Origin: Bog-756 sp963841885
GTDB taxonomy: Bacteria; Actinomycetota; Acidimicrobiia; Acidimicrobiales; RAAP-2
Assembly (NCBI GenBank): GCA_963841885.1
Contig: CAWJEK010000014.1
Span: 248,001-312,000 of the forward strand
Direction: 5' to 3'
DNA length: 64,000 nt
Part shown: positions 56,711 through 64,000 of the stretch, in pieces
How positions within the stretch are numbered: position 1 is the stretch's first letter
Layout of the letters: each line of letters starts with the position of its first letter
Program-made: the position numbers and the translations under genes
The notes under the pieces: generated by a model
Databases searched by the model: none
Told to the model about the DNA's origin: nothing
What the model saw: the letters and a program-made list of their open reading frames with translations, nothing else

Positions 56711-58741
56711 TCACCCCTGGCTGGCGAAGTCCTGGGCCAGGCGGGTCAGGTTCGGGGTGCCGAGGCCGGTGGCCTGGTTGTAGAGGGCGCCGGGCTGGCC
56801 CGTGAAGAAGATGTTGTCGTTCGACGTCCCGACCTGCTGGAGCGGGGTGAACGGCGAATGGGCGCCCTGGGCGAAGGCGTAGATCGACGGGTTCCACAGG
56901 CCGACCCGGTGCCCGAGCCAGGAGTCGATCAGCGCGGCGGACCCGTTGAGCTGCGGGGCGACGAAGCTGGTCCCGCCCCAGCCGCCCTGGATGGTCGGCT
57001 GGCCCACTCCGGCCCACGACGGCTCGTACAACAGGTACCCGGTGAAGGGATCGGCATCCGTCGACAGGTCGGGCTCCTGGCGGCCCGACCCCGTGCCGTG
57101 CACGAGAACCGGGTGCTCGTTGAAGTCCCACGCCGTGGGCACCACGATCCCGCCGAGCAGTTGGGCGTCGATGGGGGTCAGCCACTTCACCCCCTGGTAG
57201 GTGCCGACGCCCCGCACGCCCTGTTGGTAGGAGGGCGTGGCCTCGATGGTGCTGAACCCACCTCCACCCCCGACCACGTCCTGCTCGGCCGCCTGGGCGA
57301 GGGGTACGCCGTTGATGGTGGCGAAGGCCGGCCACAGGTAGTCCCAACCCCACGCCCGCTCCTGACTGACCGTGACGCTCCCCGTGCCCGTGCCCGACGG
57401 CAGGGTGAAGGTGCCCGACCAGGGCAGCGTGGTGCCGCCCGCCGAGGTCACGTAGGGGCTGTCACCCGAGGTGTCCACCGACAGGTTGGTGGAGCCCAGG
57501 TCGCCGCTGGCGTCGTAGGCACCGGAGTCACCGGCCGACAGGAACGTCGACTGACCCTGGGCCGCCAGCTCCAGGAACGCCTCGTCGAACGCCGCCTCGT
57601 AGGCCGGCGTCTCCTGCCCCGAGGCCACCGCGGCGGCGACGACGGTCTCCGACTCGCCCCAGCTGGCCGACACGGTGTCGGCGATGTTCTGGCTGGCGGC
57701 GGTAAAGAAGGCGTCGGCGAAGCCGGGGTCGGTGTTGGGTGCCTGGTACACGATCACGTTGGCGCCGGGGGCCACGCCTCCGGACTGTTCGACGTCGAGG
57801 TCGGTCTCGCCCGTCCCGGCGGCGTCGCTCGGCGCGCCCGGGCCGCCGTCGATGTTCTGGACCGTCACGGTGCGCTGGCTGGCCGGCAGACCCTCGATGT
57901 GACTCCAGAACCAGTGGGGGGCGTCGGGATCGAGCGCGGCCAGCGTCACGATCCCGATCGTCTCGCCGGCGCCGGTCGCCCCGTCGTGGCTGAGCGGCTG
58001 CAGCCCGTAGCGGGCGGCGAAGTCGGTCGGTAGGTTGCACCCGCTGGGCAGGCCCGAGAGGGCCTCGCACGCCGCGGTACCGAGCGCCCCGGCGGTGGTC
58101 GGCGCCTTCGCCTGCGTGGCGACGGGCACGTGGGACAGATCGGTGACGAAGGGCGCATAGTTGGTGAGCCCGAGGATGGCCAGCACATTCTGGGCGATCC
58201 CGGCGGGCAGCTCGGGCGAGCCGACCGCGCCGTGCACCGTCTGGGCCGGCGAGGCGGCGGTCCCGTCGTGGGCCGGCCGGCCCGGTACGTGGAACTGTTC
58301 CTGGTGGACCGCCAGGGCGGCGTCGAACTCCCCGGCCGTGCCGCTGGCGGACACGTCGAGGCCGTCGGGGTACTGCGTCGTGGTGATCCCGAAGTGGGCC
58401 AGATAGCCCTGCAGGCCGGCGATGACGGACGGGCTCTGACCGTACTGGGCGGCGAACTGGGGGACCGACAGGTCGTGGGTGACACCGTGGTCGACGATCC
58501 ACTCGAGCTGGTTGAGGTTCCGGGCGTCCATGATGAAGGAGACGGTCTCGGGAGTGGAGGCCGGCGTGGTGCCGAAGGCGACAGCCCCCGGCAGCGAGCC
58601 GACGTCGATGCCGTGCGCCACGGGCACCATGGCACCTCCGCCGGTGGCGGCCGATGCGGATGTCGACGCCAGCGGGAGGGCGACGGCGGCCACCCCCAAC
58701 GCGACGCCGACGAGGATACGACTACCTGTGGTGCGGAACAT
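56711..58741 (-). CDS. Secreted S53 (sedolisin/kumamolisin) peptidase
   Basis: A 676-residue exported acid serine peptidase. The signal peptide spans about 1-32. A pro-kumamolisin activation domain follows (about 40-190; SFIMDARNLNQLEWIV, LQGYLAHFGITTTQYPDG). The catalytic domain starts near YGLQPLSHDG, with Glu312 and Asp316 in GTGETDLDVEQ, and the nucleophile Ser592 in GGTSFVAPQ. The C-terminal end (SIYAFAQG ... NQATGLGTPN) carries the calcium-site pattern. Sedolisins work extracellularly at low pH, fitting an acid-tolerant soil or freshwater bacterium. GGGGGG precedes the ATG. Confidence 0.9.
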   Translation of the reverse strand: MFRTTGSRILVGVALGVAAVALPLASTSASAATGGGAMVPVAHGIDVGSLPGAVAFGTTPASTPETVSFIMDARNLNQLEWIVDHGVTHDLSVPQFAAQYGQSPSVIAGLQGYLAHFGITTTQYPDGLDVSASGTAGEFDAALAVHQEQFHVPGRPAHDGTAASPAQTVHGAVGSPELPAGIAQNVLAILGLTNYAPFVTDLSHVPVATQAKAPTTAGALGTAACEALSGLPSGCNLPTDFAARYGLQPLSHDGATGAGETIGIVTLAALDPDAPHWFWSHIEGLPASQRTVTVQNIDGGPGAPSDAAGTGETDLDVEQSGGVAPGANVIVYQAPNTDPGFADAFFTAASQNIADTVSASWGESETVVAAAVASGQETPAYEAAFDEAFLELAAQGQSTFLSAGDSGAYDASGDLGSTNLSVDTSGDSPYVTSAGGTTLPWSGTFTLPSGTGTGSVTVSQERAWGWDYLWPAFATINGVPLAQAAEQDVVGGGGGFSTIEATPSYQQGVRGVGTYQGVKWLTPIDAQLLGGIVVPTAWDFNEHPVLVHGTGSGRQEPDLSTDADPFTGYLLYEPSWAGVGQPTIQGGWGGTSFVAPQLNGSAALIDSWLGHRVGLWNPSIYAFAQGAHSPFTPLQQVGTSNDNIFFTGQPGALYNQATGLGTPNLTRLAQDFASQG

Positions 58742-58810
58742 GCCCCCCCTTTGCGACGGGGCCTCGCGGGACCCACTCTCCGACGCCGGCTCGTCGACCG
58801 GTTCCGGCCG

Positions 58811-58839
58811 AGAATAGGCACCTCACCGCCGGTGCACAA
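58811..58839 (-). promoter_or_regulatory. Promoter of the S53 peptidase
   Basis: On the minus strand, TTGTGC, a 17-base spacer and TATTCT, which reads as a vegetative promoter. The leader to the ATG at 58741 would be about 63 bases. Confidence 0.5.
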
Positions 58840-58874
58840 GCGGATCCGGCGATCGCTGTCACCCGCTCCCGGCG

Positions 58875-59012
58875 CTACCCCAGGTAACGCTGGCGGACGA
58901 GCACGATGACCACCACGACGGCGAGGGCCACGAGGGCCTTGACCGTCAGCCCCCGCTCGTAGGCGATCTCGTCGTCCACGTCGGTCTGGTCGGTCACGTC
59001 GAACTCCTTCAC
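58875..59012 (-). CDS. Small single-TM protein at the end of the glycan operon
   Basis: A 45-residue protein. An acidic N-terminus (EFDVTDQTDVDDEIAYERG) is followed by one TM helix (ALVALAVVVVIVLV) and a basic end (RQRYLG). The GTG start overlaps the glycosyltransferase stop as GTGA, indicating coupled translation. Small membrane partners are common beside processive glycosyltransferases, so it may be an accessory subunit; this is inference. Confidence 0.62.
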   Translation of the reverse strand: MKEFDVTDQTDVDDEIAYERGLTVKALVALAVVVVIVLVRQRYLG

Positions 59013-60514
59013 GCCGGCATACCCACCTTTCCGGTCTTCTCCGTCTTGTCCCAGGTCATGGCGGCACCCCGCAGCTCCTTGACGTAGGAGTTGAAGGTGA
59101 CCCCGCACAGCAGGGGTCCGTAGCCGACGATGTAGACGATGGCCGGACTGAGGTAGCGACCGACGCGCTTGGGCTCGAGCAGCCGGGCCGTCCATGCCAC
59201 CGGCATCGAGGCGGCGAGCCAGAGGTAGGCGAAGAGGATGGCAAGGTGGATCTCGCCGGGGGTGAGGTGGAGGCCCGCCAGGTCGGTGGAGGTGTGGATG
59301 CACCACCGTGCCGGGCGGGGGAAGCAGGCGTAGGCGATGATCGTGATGCTGATGAGCCCGGGGAAGAGCACCCCCTCCTTCCAGGTGTGGCGACCGGTCT
59401 CGGTGTCGATCAGCAGGGCGAAGAGGGTGGTGAAGACGTAGCAGAGCCCCGCCACGATCCACAGCAGGTGGAACGTCTCCCAGGACAGGGGGAAGTCGAT
59501 GAAGTAGAGACCGACGAGACTGGCCGAGATCAGGATCATGATCACCGGCAACAGGAAGAGGCAGAACCAGAACACGCCGAAGGTGAAGCTCCCCAGCCGG
59601 TGTCCCGGGCGGGGACGGAACCACAGGTGCTTGAACTGCTTCGTCACCTGGACGTTGCCTCGCGCCCAACGCAGACGCTGTTTCCAGAGCGAGTCGATGC
59701 TGCCGGGTTCCTCGGCCCAGACCACGGCGTGGGGTTCGAAGACGACCCGGCGCCCGGCCAGCTGCGTCTTGAAGGTGGTGAAGGTGTCCTCGGCCAACGA
59801 GGAGGTGTCGATGCGTCCCCCGATGGCCTCGACGTTCTCCCGGCTGTGCAGCTGGGCGCCGCCGGCCAGGCAGGCCAGCACCCCGAGGACGTTCTGACTG
59901 CGACGGGCGGCCGCCTGGGCGGTGATGTACTCGTAGCCGATGAACCGGGTCATGTAGTTGCCCGGCCGGCTGCCCTCCTTGATGTAGGCGGTCACCGCCC
60001 CCACCTCGGGATCGGCGAGGTGCCGGGTCATCCGCTTCAGCGACGACGGCTCGTAGATCACGTCCGCGTCCATGATCAGGAGCGCCTCCATCCAGTCGTC
60101 CTCCAGCAGCAGGGCGAGGCCGTGGTTGAGCGTGTGGGCCTTGCCCTGGCCGCCCCGCTCCCGCCGCATGTGCACCACGTTGCCCGGGAACTCCCGCACC
60201 TTGGCCCGGACCACGTCCGGCGTGGCGTCGGTGCTGGCGTCGTCGACCACGCAGATGCGCAGCCGATCCCTCGGGTAGTCGAGCAGCATCAGGCGGTCGA
60301 TCGAGGCGCCGATGACCGCCTCCTCGTTCCAGGCCGGGATCAGGATGGCCGTTCGGGGCAGGTGGTCACCGACCCGGCCGTAGTGGTTGTTCCGGGCGTG
60401 CAGGGCCACCAGGAGGAACTGGTACGAGGCCGCCAGGAGTGGGATGACCCCGACCATCACGCACACCACGAGCAGCCACTTACCTCCCAGGAGGCACTCG
60501 TGGAAGAGGATCAT
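59009..60514 (-). CDS. Processive GT2 glycosyltransferase (PgaC/NodC-like)
   Basis: A 501-residue membrane glycosyltransferase. One N-terminal TM (LLVVCVMVGVIPLLAASYQF) is followed by the GT-A domain: VVDDASTDATP (donor site), IMDADVIYEP (DxD-like), AEDTFTTFK (catalytic Asp) and QRLRWARG (QxxRW), then four to five C-terminal TMs. The D,D,D,QxxRW set marks processive enzymes such as poly-GlcNAc, cellulose and hyaluronan synthases. The nearby glmS and PIG-L genes favour an amino-sugar polymer. Its ATG overlaps the PHP stop (ATGA). Confidence 0.85.
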   Translation of the reverse strand: MILFHECLLGGKWLLVVCVMVGVIPLLAASYQFLLVALHARNNHYGRVGDHLPRTAILIPAWNEEAVIGASIDRLMLLDYPRDRLRICVVDDASTDATPDVVRAKVREFPGNVVHMRRERGGQGKAHTLNHGLALLLEDDWMEALLIMDADVIYEPSSLKRMTRHLADPEVGAVTAYIKEGSRPGNYMTRFIGYEYITAQAAARRSQNVLGVLACLAGGAQLHSRENVEAIGGRIDTSSLAEDTFTTFKTQLAGRRVVFEPHAVVWAEEPGSIDSLWKQRLRWARGNVQVTKQFKHLWFRPRPGHRLGSFTFGVFWFCLFLLPVIMILISASLVGLYFIDFPLSWETFHLLWIVAGLCYVFTTLFALLIDTETGRHTWKEGVLFPGLISITIIAYACFPRPARWCIHTSTDLAGLHLTPGEIHLAILFAYLWLAASMPVAWTARLLEPKRVGRYLSPAIVYIVGYGPLLCGVTFNSYVKELRGAAMTWDKTEKTGKVGMPA

Positions 60515-61260
60515 GGGGTGACGGCCAGCTCCCGGTCGACCCGGTCCCCCCTCGACCAGCCGACGAGATTGGCGCTGACCCGGGGGTAGGACCCGACCGA
60601 TGCGCAGTCGTGACTGTCGCTGCCGGCCACCAGGTGCACCCCCCGGCGATCGAGGGCCGCCGCCAGGCGCGGTCCCGGGCAGTCCCACTTCTCGTTGACC
60701 TCGATGAGGGCGCCGGTGGACCGGGCGCCCACGGCCAGGTGGTAGACGAGTGTCTCGCTCACGTCCGACTCGTCCAGTCCGAGCTTGGGCAGGAGGCTGA
60801 ACGGGTGGGCGACGACCGGGCGCTCGACGCGACGCATCGCCGCCACCGTCGCCTCGACCAGGGTGGCCACGACGTCGCCGGCCCGCAGTTCCCCTCGCGC
60901 CAGCTGCCCCGCCACCGTCGACGGGGAGACCGGGCCCGACCCCGACGGGTACTGGTGGTCGGCGATGAGGACCAGGTCGGCCTGGTGGGCGGAGTCCGGG
61001 AGGTCCAGGTGCCCGTCGGCGTCGAGGATCTTCGCCTCGACGCCCGACAGCACCGTGAGGGGAGCCGTGCGGTCGAGCCAGCGCACGGTGGCGACCTGCC
61101 GTGGCACCCAGGTGGTGTCCTTGCGGACGTGGTCGACCAGGCAAAGGGTCGCCAGGCCGGCCCGGACGGCCGCGGCCACGTTGTCGGCCGGCGTGCTCAC
61201 CGCGTCGTCGGAGAAGGTGGTGTGGACGTGGTAGTCCTCGTCGATCCGGAACGCCACCAT
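60511..61260 (-). CDS. PHP-family phosphoesterase
   Basis: A 249-residue PHP-domain protein. Metal motifs: DYHVHTTFSDD (His11, His13), CLVDHVRKD, LSGVEAKILDADGH, LIADHQYPSG, PVVAHPFSLL and VAGSDSHD. Families include histidinol-phosphatase (HisK) and nucleases or phosphoesterases. The length fits histidinol-phosphatase-like proteins, but no his genes are here; in this operon it may dephosphorylate a sugar phosphate. Its start overlaps the ATP-grasp stop (TGATG). Confidence 0.8.
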   Translation of the reverse strand: MVAFRIDEDYHVHTTFSDDAVSTPADNVAAAVRAGLATLCLVDHVRKDTTWVPRQVATVRWLDRTAPLTVLSGVEAKILDADGHLDLPDSAHQADLVLIADHQYPSGSGPVSPSTVAGQLARGELRAGDVVATLVEATVAAMRRVERPVVAHPFSLLPKLGLDESDVSETLVYHLAVGARSTGALIEVNEKWDCPGPRLAAALDRRGVHLVAGSDSHDCASVGSYPRVSANLVGWSRGDRVDRELAVTP

Positions 61261-62300
61261 CAGGCGACCGCCAACCGGGTGTCCGTCGGGACCGACGGGT
61301 CGCCGGTGGCCTGGGCCCCGGGCATCAGTTCGTCGAGTTCGACCACGTGGTCCGCCAGATGGCGCACCATGGCCACCGCTCGGTGCGGCACGGTGTTCGC
61401 CAGAGGGCGGCCCCGCAGGGTGTCGACGGCCAGGCGCGCCATGTCGACGCCGGCGGCGACGGTGAGGGCGAGGGAGCCCGGCACCCGGGGGTTGATCTCC
61501 AGCAGGGCCGGCCGACCGAGTCGGTCGCGCCGGACCTGGACGTTCGACACGTACGGCAGGCCGAGAGCCTCCACGACCCTGGTCGCGAAGGACTGGAGCT
61601 CGTCGTCGACGACGGTGTAGCCGGCCACCGACACACCGGAATCGACCCGCTGGCGGACCCGGGGCACCGCAGCGCGCACACGACCGGAGGCGTCGGCGAG
61701 GACGTCGACCGAGTACTCCTCGCCGGGGAGCAGCTCCTGGACCATCATGTCCTCCGACAGGGCGCGGCCGACCAGGTCCGAGGCGGAGACGACCACGTCG
61801 ACGCCACGGGACCCCGAGCCCCGGCGGGGCTTGACGATCACCGGGTACTCCCAGCTGTCGGGGTCGGTGGTCGAGGCCGACTCCGTGCGCGGCACCCGGA
61901 CGACATCGGTGCAGGCGGTGGCGAGGGCCAGCTTGTCGAGAGTGACGGCGAGCACGGGGGCCGGGGGAACGAGGAGGCGGACTCCGATGGCGGCGAACCG
62001 GTCGGCCGCCAGGGCGATGGGCTCCAGTTCGCAGTCGACGGTCGGGACCAGGACGTCGATGCGGTGCTCCCGGCACAGGTCGATCAGGGTGTCGACGAGG
62101 TGCGGCGAGGTGCCGGCGGGCACGAGCACTCGGTCGGACGCGGGAACCAGGTACAGCCCGGCGGCCCAGGGGTCCATGTCGGCGGCGATCATCGTGACGG
62201 AGGCGTCGCGCTCGTAGGCGCGGAGGACGGCGATGGCCGCCGGACCGCCGGCGCCGGTCACCAGGATGCGGGTGGGGTCGATGGGGTCAGCTGGCGACAT
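61260..62300 (-). CDS. ATP-grasp ligase (carbamoyl-phosphate-synthase-like)
   Basis: A 346-residue ATP-grasp enzyme. The N-terminal pre-ATP-grasp domain starts RILVTGAGGPAAIAVLRAYER. The ATP-binding part has YPVIVKPRRGSGSRGVDVVV and the metal-binding LLEINPRVPGSLALTVAAGVD. Enzymes of this type form an amide or thioester through an acyl-phosphate. The acyl donor and amine are unknown; an amino acid joined to an amino sugar would suit the neighbourhood. It starts 14 bases before the stop of the upstream PIG-L gene, with GAGAGG. Confidence 0.8.
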   Translation of the reverse strand: MSPADPIDPTRILVTGAGGPAAIAVLRAYERDASVTMIAADMDPWAAGLYLVPASDRVLVPAGTSPHLVDTLIDLCREHRIDVLVPTVDCELEPIALAADRFAAIGVRLLVPPAPVLAVTLDKLALATACTDVVRVPRTESASTTDPDSWEYPVIVKPRRGSGSRGVDVVVSASDLVGRALSEDMMVQELLPGEEYSVDVLADASGRVRAAVPRVRQRVDSGVSVAGYTVVDDELQSFATRVVEALGLPYVSNVQVRRDRLGRPALLEINPRVPGSLALTVAAGVDMARLAVDTLRGRPLANTVPHRAVAMVRHLADHVVELDELMPGAQATGDPSVPTDTRLAVA

Positions 62301-63390
62301 CGATGTCCTCTCGGAGTGGGGCGGCAAGCCCCCGGTCGGTGGGATGGACGCCCACGGCCTCGGCCAGGGCCGTGCTGTCGCGCACGACCTCGAGCGCTTC
62401 GGCGTGGGTGCTGTGGGCGAAGCGGCCCCAGTACCGGGCGGTGGCGGTCACCACTTCGGACTGGAGGTAGTCGCGGCCGGACTGCGTGGCGAACGCGTCG
62501 ATGGCCTGCTGTTTGGCGTCGACGAAGTCGGCGATGGGGACGAACCGGTTGGGCCGGAAGTCGACGGTGGCCGACGGCGACTGGTAACAGGAGATCCGCG
62601 CCACACGACGGGCGGCGACCATCGTGGCCTCGTGCACGGCCCGGTGGTCCTGGTGGGTGTCGTGGATGGAGTGCGTGTAGACGATGGTCGGCCGGACGAG
62701 GTCGACCACCCGCTCGATGAGCCCTACGGTCGGGTGACCCGAAGGGAGGCGGGTGTCCTCCAGGTCCTCCATGAAGAGGCGGGCTCCGAGCAGCGATGCC
62801 GCCGTCTGGGACTCGGCCACCCGGAGGTCGGTGACCCCCCCTTCGGCGCCACGGCTCAGGGTCAGGATGTTGACGCCATGGCCCGCTGATCCGTGCGCCA
62901 GCAGGGCGCCGGCCACGCCGATCTCGACGTCGTCCGGGTGCGCACCGATCGCCAGCACCGTCTCGGAGGCCAGGTCGACCGCCCCGCGGGCGGCGTCCAT
63001 CAGGCGGTGCACCCGCACGAGCAGCTCGACGTCGCCGTCCGACCGGCGCAGGGTGGGTACCGTCCGGCCGCAGTCGATGCGCGCCGTCGGGCCGTCGTCG
63101 CCGGTCAACGCCGCCACCGGGGTGCCGGGCGCCAGGTTGCGCGCCTGGCGCAGGAGGTCACAGCCCCGACCGCCACCCATGGTGGGATCGACGAGCACGA
63201 GGTCGCACGGGTGGGTCAGCAACCAGGACTGCGCCTCTCCCGGATCGGCCAGGCACTCGACCGTGAAGCCCCCCGGCCCGGACAGCAGCGCGGCGACCCG
63301 GCCGGCTTCGGGATGGGCGTCGGAGAGGAGGATACGTCCCCCGGGACCGGAGGATCCCGACGGGATCGGCGCCTGTGGACGGGTGGCCAT
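62287..63390 (-). CDS. Receiver-like domain fused to a PIG-L deacetylase
   Basis: A 367-residue protein. Residues about 18-132 are a response-regulator receiver-like domain: acidic pocket Asp24, phosphoacceptor-position Asp68 in LVLVDPTMGGG, Thr96 in AALTGDD; the usual Lys is Arg. Residues about 143-345 are a PIG-L/LmbE N-deacetylase with IGAHPDDVEIGVAG (His151, Asp153, Asp154) and THSIHDTHQDHRAVHEA. PIG-L enzymes remove acetyl from GlcNAc conjugates, as in mycothiol, bacillithiol and GPI synthesis. The receiver fusion implies control by phosphorylation or binding. The ATG at 63390 shares TGATG with glmS. Confidence 0.82.
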   Translation of the reverse strand: MATRPQAPIPSGSSGPGGRILLSDAHPEAGRVAALLSGPGGFTVECLADPGEAQSWLLTHPCDLVLVDPTMGGGRGCDLLRQARNLAPGTPVAALTGDDGPTARIDCGRTVPTLRRSDGDVELLVRVHRLMDAARGAVDLASETVLAIGAHPDDVEIGVAGALLAHGSAGHGVNILTLSRGAEGGVTDLRVAESQTAASLLGARLFMEDLEDTRLPSGHPTVGLIERVVDLVRPTIVYTHSIHDTHQDHRAVHEATMVAARRVARISCYQSPSATVDFRPNRFVPIADFVDAKQQAIDAFATQSGRDYLQSEVVTATARYWGRFAHSTHAEALEVVRDSTALAEAVGVHPTDRGLAAPLREDIDVAS

Positions 63391-64000
63391 CACTCGACCG
63401 TCACGGTCTTGGCCAGGTTCCTCGGTTGGTCGACGTTGAGGCCGAGGTTCGACGCGGTGTGGAGCGCCAGCTGTTGGAGGGGGATGACGGCCAGCATCGG
63501 CTCGAGCATCGGGTCGGTCGCCGGCACCCAGATCACTTCGTCGGAGGCCGCTTCGACCCGTCGGTTGCCCTCGGTGGCGATGGCGATCACCCGGGCGCCC
63601 CGGGCCCGCACCTCGTGGAGGTTGGAGATGGTCCGTCCGGGCTCCATGCCGTCGGTGATGACGGCGACCACCGGCGTACCCGCCTCCATCAGGGCGATCG
63701 AGCCGTGTTTGAGCTCGCCGGCGGCATGGACCTCGGCGGGCAGGTAGGCGATCTCGCGCAACTTGAGCGCCCCTTCCCGGGCCACCGGCACGCCGGACTG
63801 GCGCCCCAGGTACACGACGAAGGGCGCGCCGGCGATCGACTCGGCGATGGCCTCGACCCGGCTCGGGCGGCGGAGCAGCTCCGCCATCTTCTCGGGGATC
63901 AGCTCGAGCTCGACGAGCGCCTGCTCGGCCTCGGCCCCGCCCAGGGTGTCGCGCAGGCTCCCGAGCTCGAAGGCCAGCAGCGACAGCAGGGCGACCTGGG
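63390..64000 (-). CDS. glmS: Glucosamine-6-phosphate synthase GlmS, C-terminal part
   Basis: About 202 C-terminal residues are in the window; the gene runs off the right edge. The second SIS domain is clear: PFVVYLGRQSGVPVAREGALKLREIAYL, then AAGELKHGSIALMEAGTP (usual GELKHGPIALI) and the ending LHTASNLGLNVDQPRNLAKTVTVE typical of GlmS. GlmS makes glucosamine-6-phosphate from fructose-6-phosphate and glutamine. It is the first visible gene of the amino-sugar operon. The glutaminase domain and any upstream genes lie outside. Confidence 0.92.
   Translation of the reverse strand, partial: QVALLSLLAFELGSLRDTLGGAEAEQALVELELIPEKMAELLRRPSRVEAIAESIAGAPFVVYLGRQSGVPVAREGALKLREIAYLPAEVHAAGELKHGSIALMEAGTPVVAVITDGMEPGRTISNLHEVRARGARVIAIATEGNRRVEAASDEVIWVPATDPMLEPMLAVIPLQQLALHTASNLGLNVDQPRNLAKTVTVE

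Noticed and set aside
60511..61260. Histidinol-phosphatase of histidine biosynthesis
   Set aside because: The PHP motifs allow it, but there is no his gene nearby and the gene is embedded in the glycan operon.

Overview
This is a GC-rich window (roughly 70% by eye) with densely packed genes, GTG starts, strong GGAGG ribosome sites and many starts that look leaderless. The gene content is actinobacterial: two mycothiol-isomerase-type DinB-fold proteins, an F420-type luciferase-like oxidoreductase, a recC-recB-recD locus in the mycobacterial order, several acyl-CoA and short-chain dehydrogenases, and a TrpB2-type tryptophan synthase. The best fit is Actinomycetota, plausibly class Acidimicrobiia. 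The class is inferred, since no rRNA or other phylogenetic marker lies here. No tRNA, rRNA, CRISPR array, transposase or phage gene was recognised, and no stretch over about 300 bases lacks a gene.

Layout. 1-4,496: lipid or isoprenylcysteine-type methyltransferase (cut by the edge), DinB-fold protein, TrpB2, amidase, SAM methyltransferase. 4,489-13,223: recCBD, with a frameshift in recB. 13,379-15,114: membrane protein with a proline-rich tail, DUF6295 protein, and a frameshifted dienelactone hydrolase. 15,104-17,470: an unusual fusion of a 14-TM drug-exporter-type MFS protein to a MerR regulator, divergent from a lipoprotein gene. 18,749-22,249: a variant FtsH protease and an amino-acid permease, closed by a strong hairpin terminator. 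22,357-24,782: two secreted proteins. 25,006-26,640: a helical/coiled-coil/MazF-like protein and a small unknown. 26,671-39,209: a catabolic and redox region (LLM oxidoreductase, thioesterase, acyl-CoA dehydrogenase, PdxH, aminotransferase, sulfatase, SDRs, DapB-like dehydrogenase, SnoaL-like protein, hydrolase, beta-lactamase). 39,235-45,543: ThrE-type exporter, then sbcD-sbcC with a coupled nuclease-like lipoprotein. 45,614-52,000: small zinc ribbon, DUF2505 protein, DinB-fold protein, secreted unknown, UbiA prenyltransferase, TetR regulator, neocarzinostatin-like secreted protein, acyl-CoA dehydrogenase. 52,146-58,741: HTH protein, small membrane protein, lon, RNase D, S53 peptidase. 58,875-64,000: six overlapping minus-strand genes running glmS, receiver-PIG-L fusion, ATP-grasp, PHP phosphoesterase, processive GT2, 45-residue membrane protein.

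Two double-strand-break systems (RecBCD and SbcCD) lie in the same window. The most system-like novelty is the last operon. Its chemistry (glucosamine-6-phosphate supply, amino-sugar deacetylation, ATP-dependent ligation, phosphate removal, membrane polymerisation) suggests an undescribed amino-sugar envelope polymer or conjugate pathway. The MFS-MerR fusion is the most unusual single protein.

Quality caveat. At least six clear single-base frameshifts, and up to nine counting likely ones, interrupt otherwise well-conserved genes. Several sit in short homopolymers. This pattern suggests sequencing or assembly indels more than gene decay. For frameshifted genes the coordinates give the reconstructed extent.
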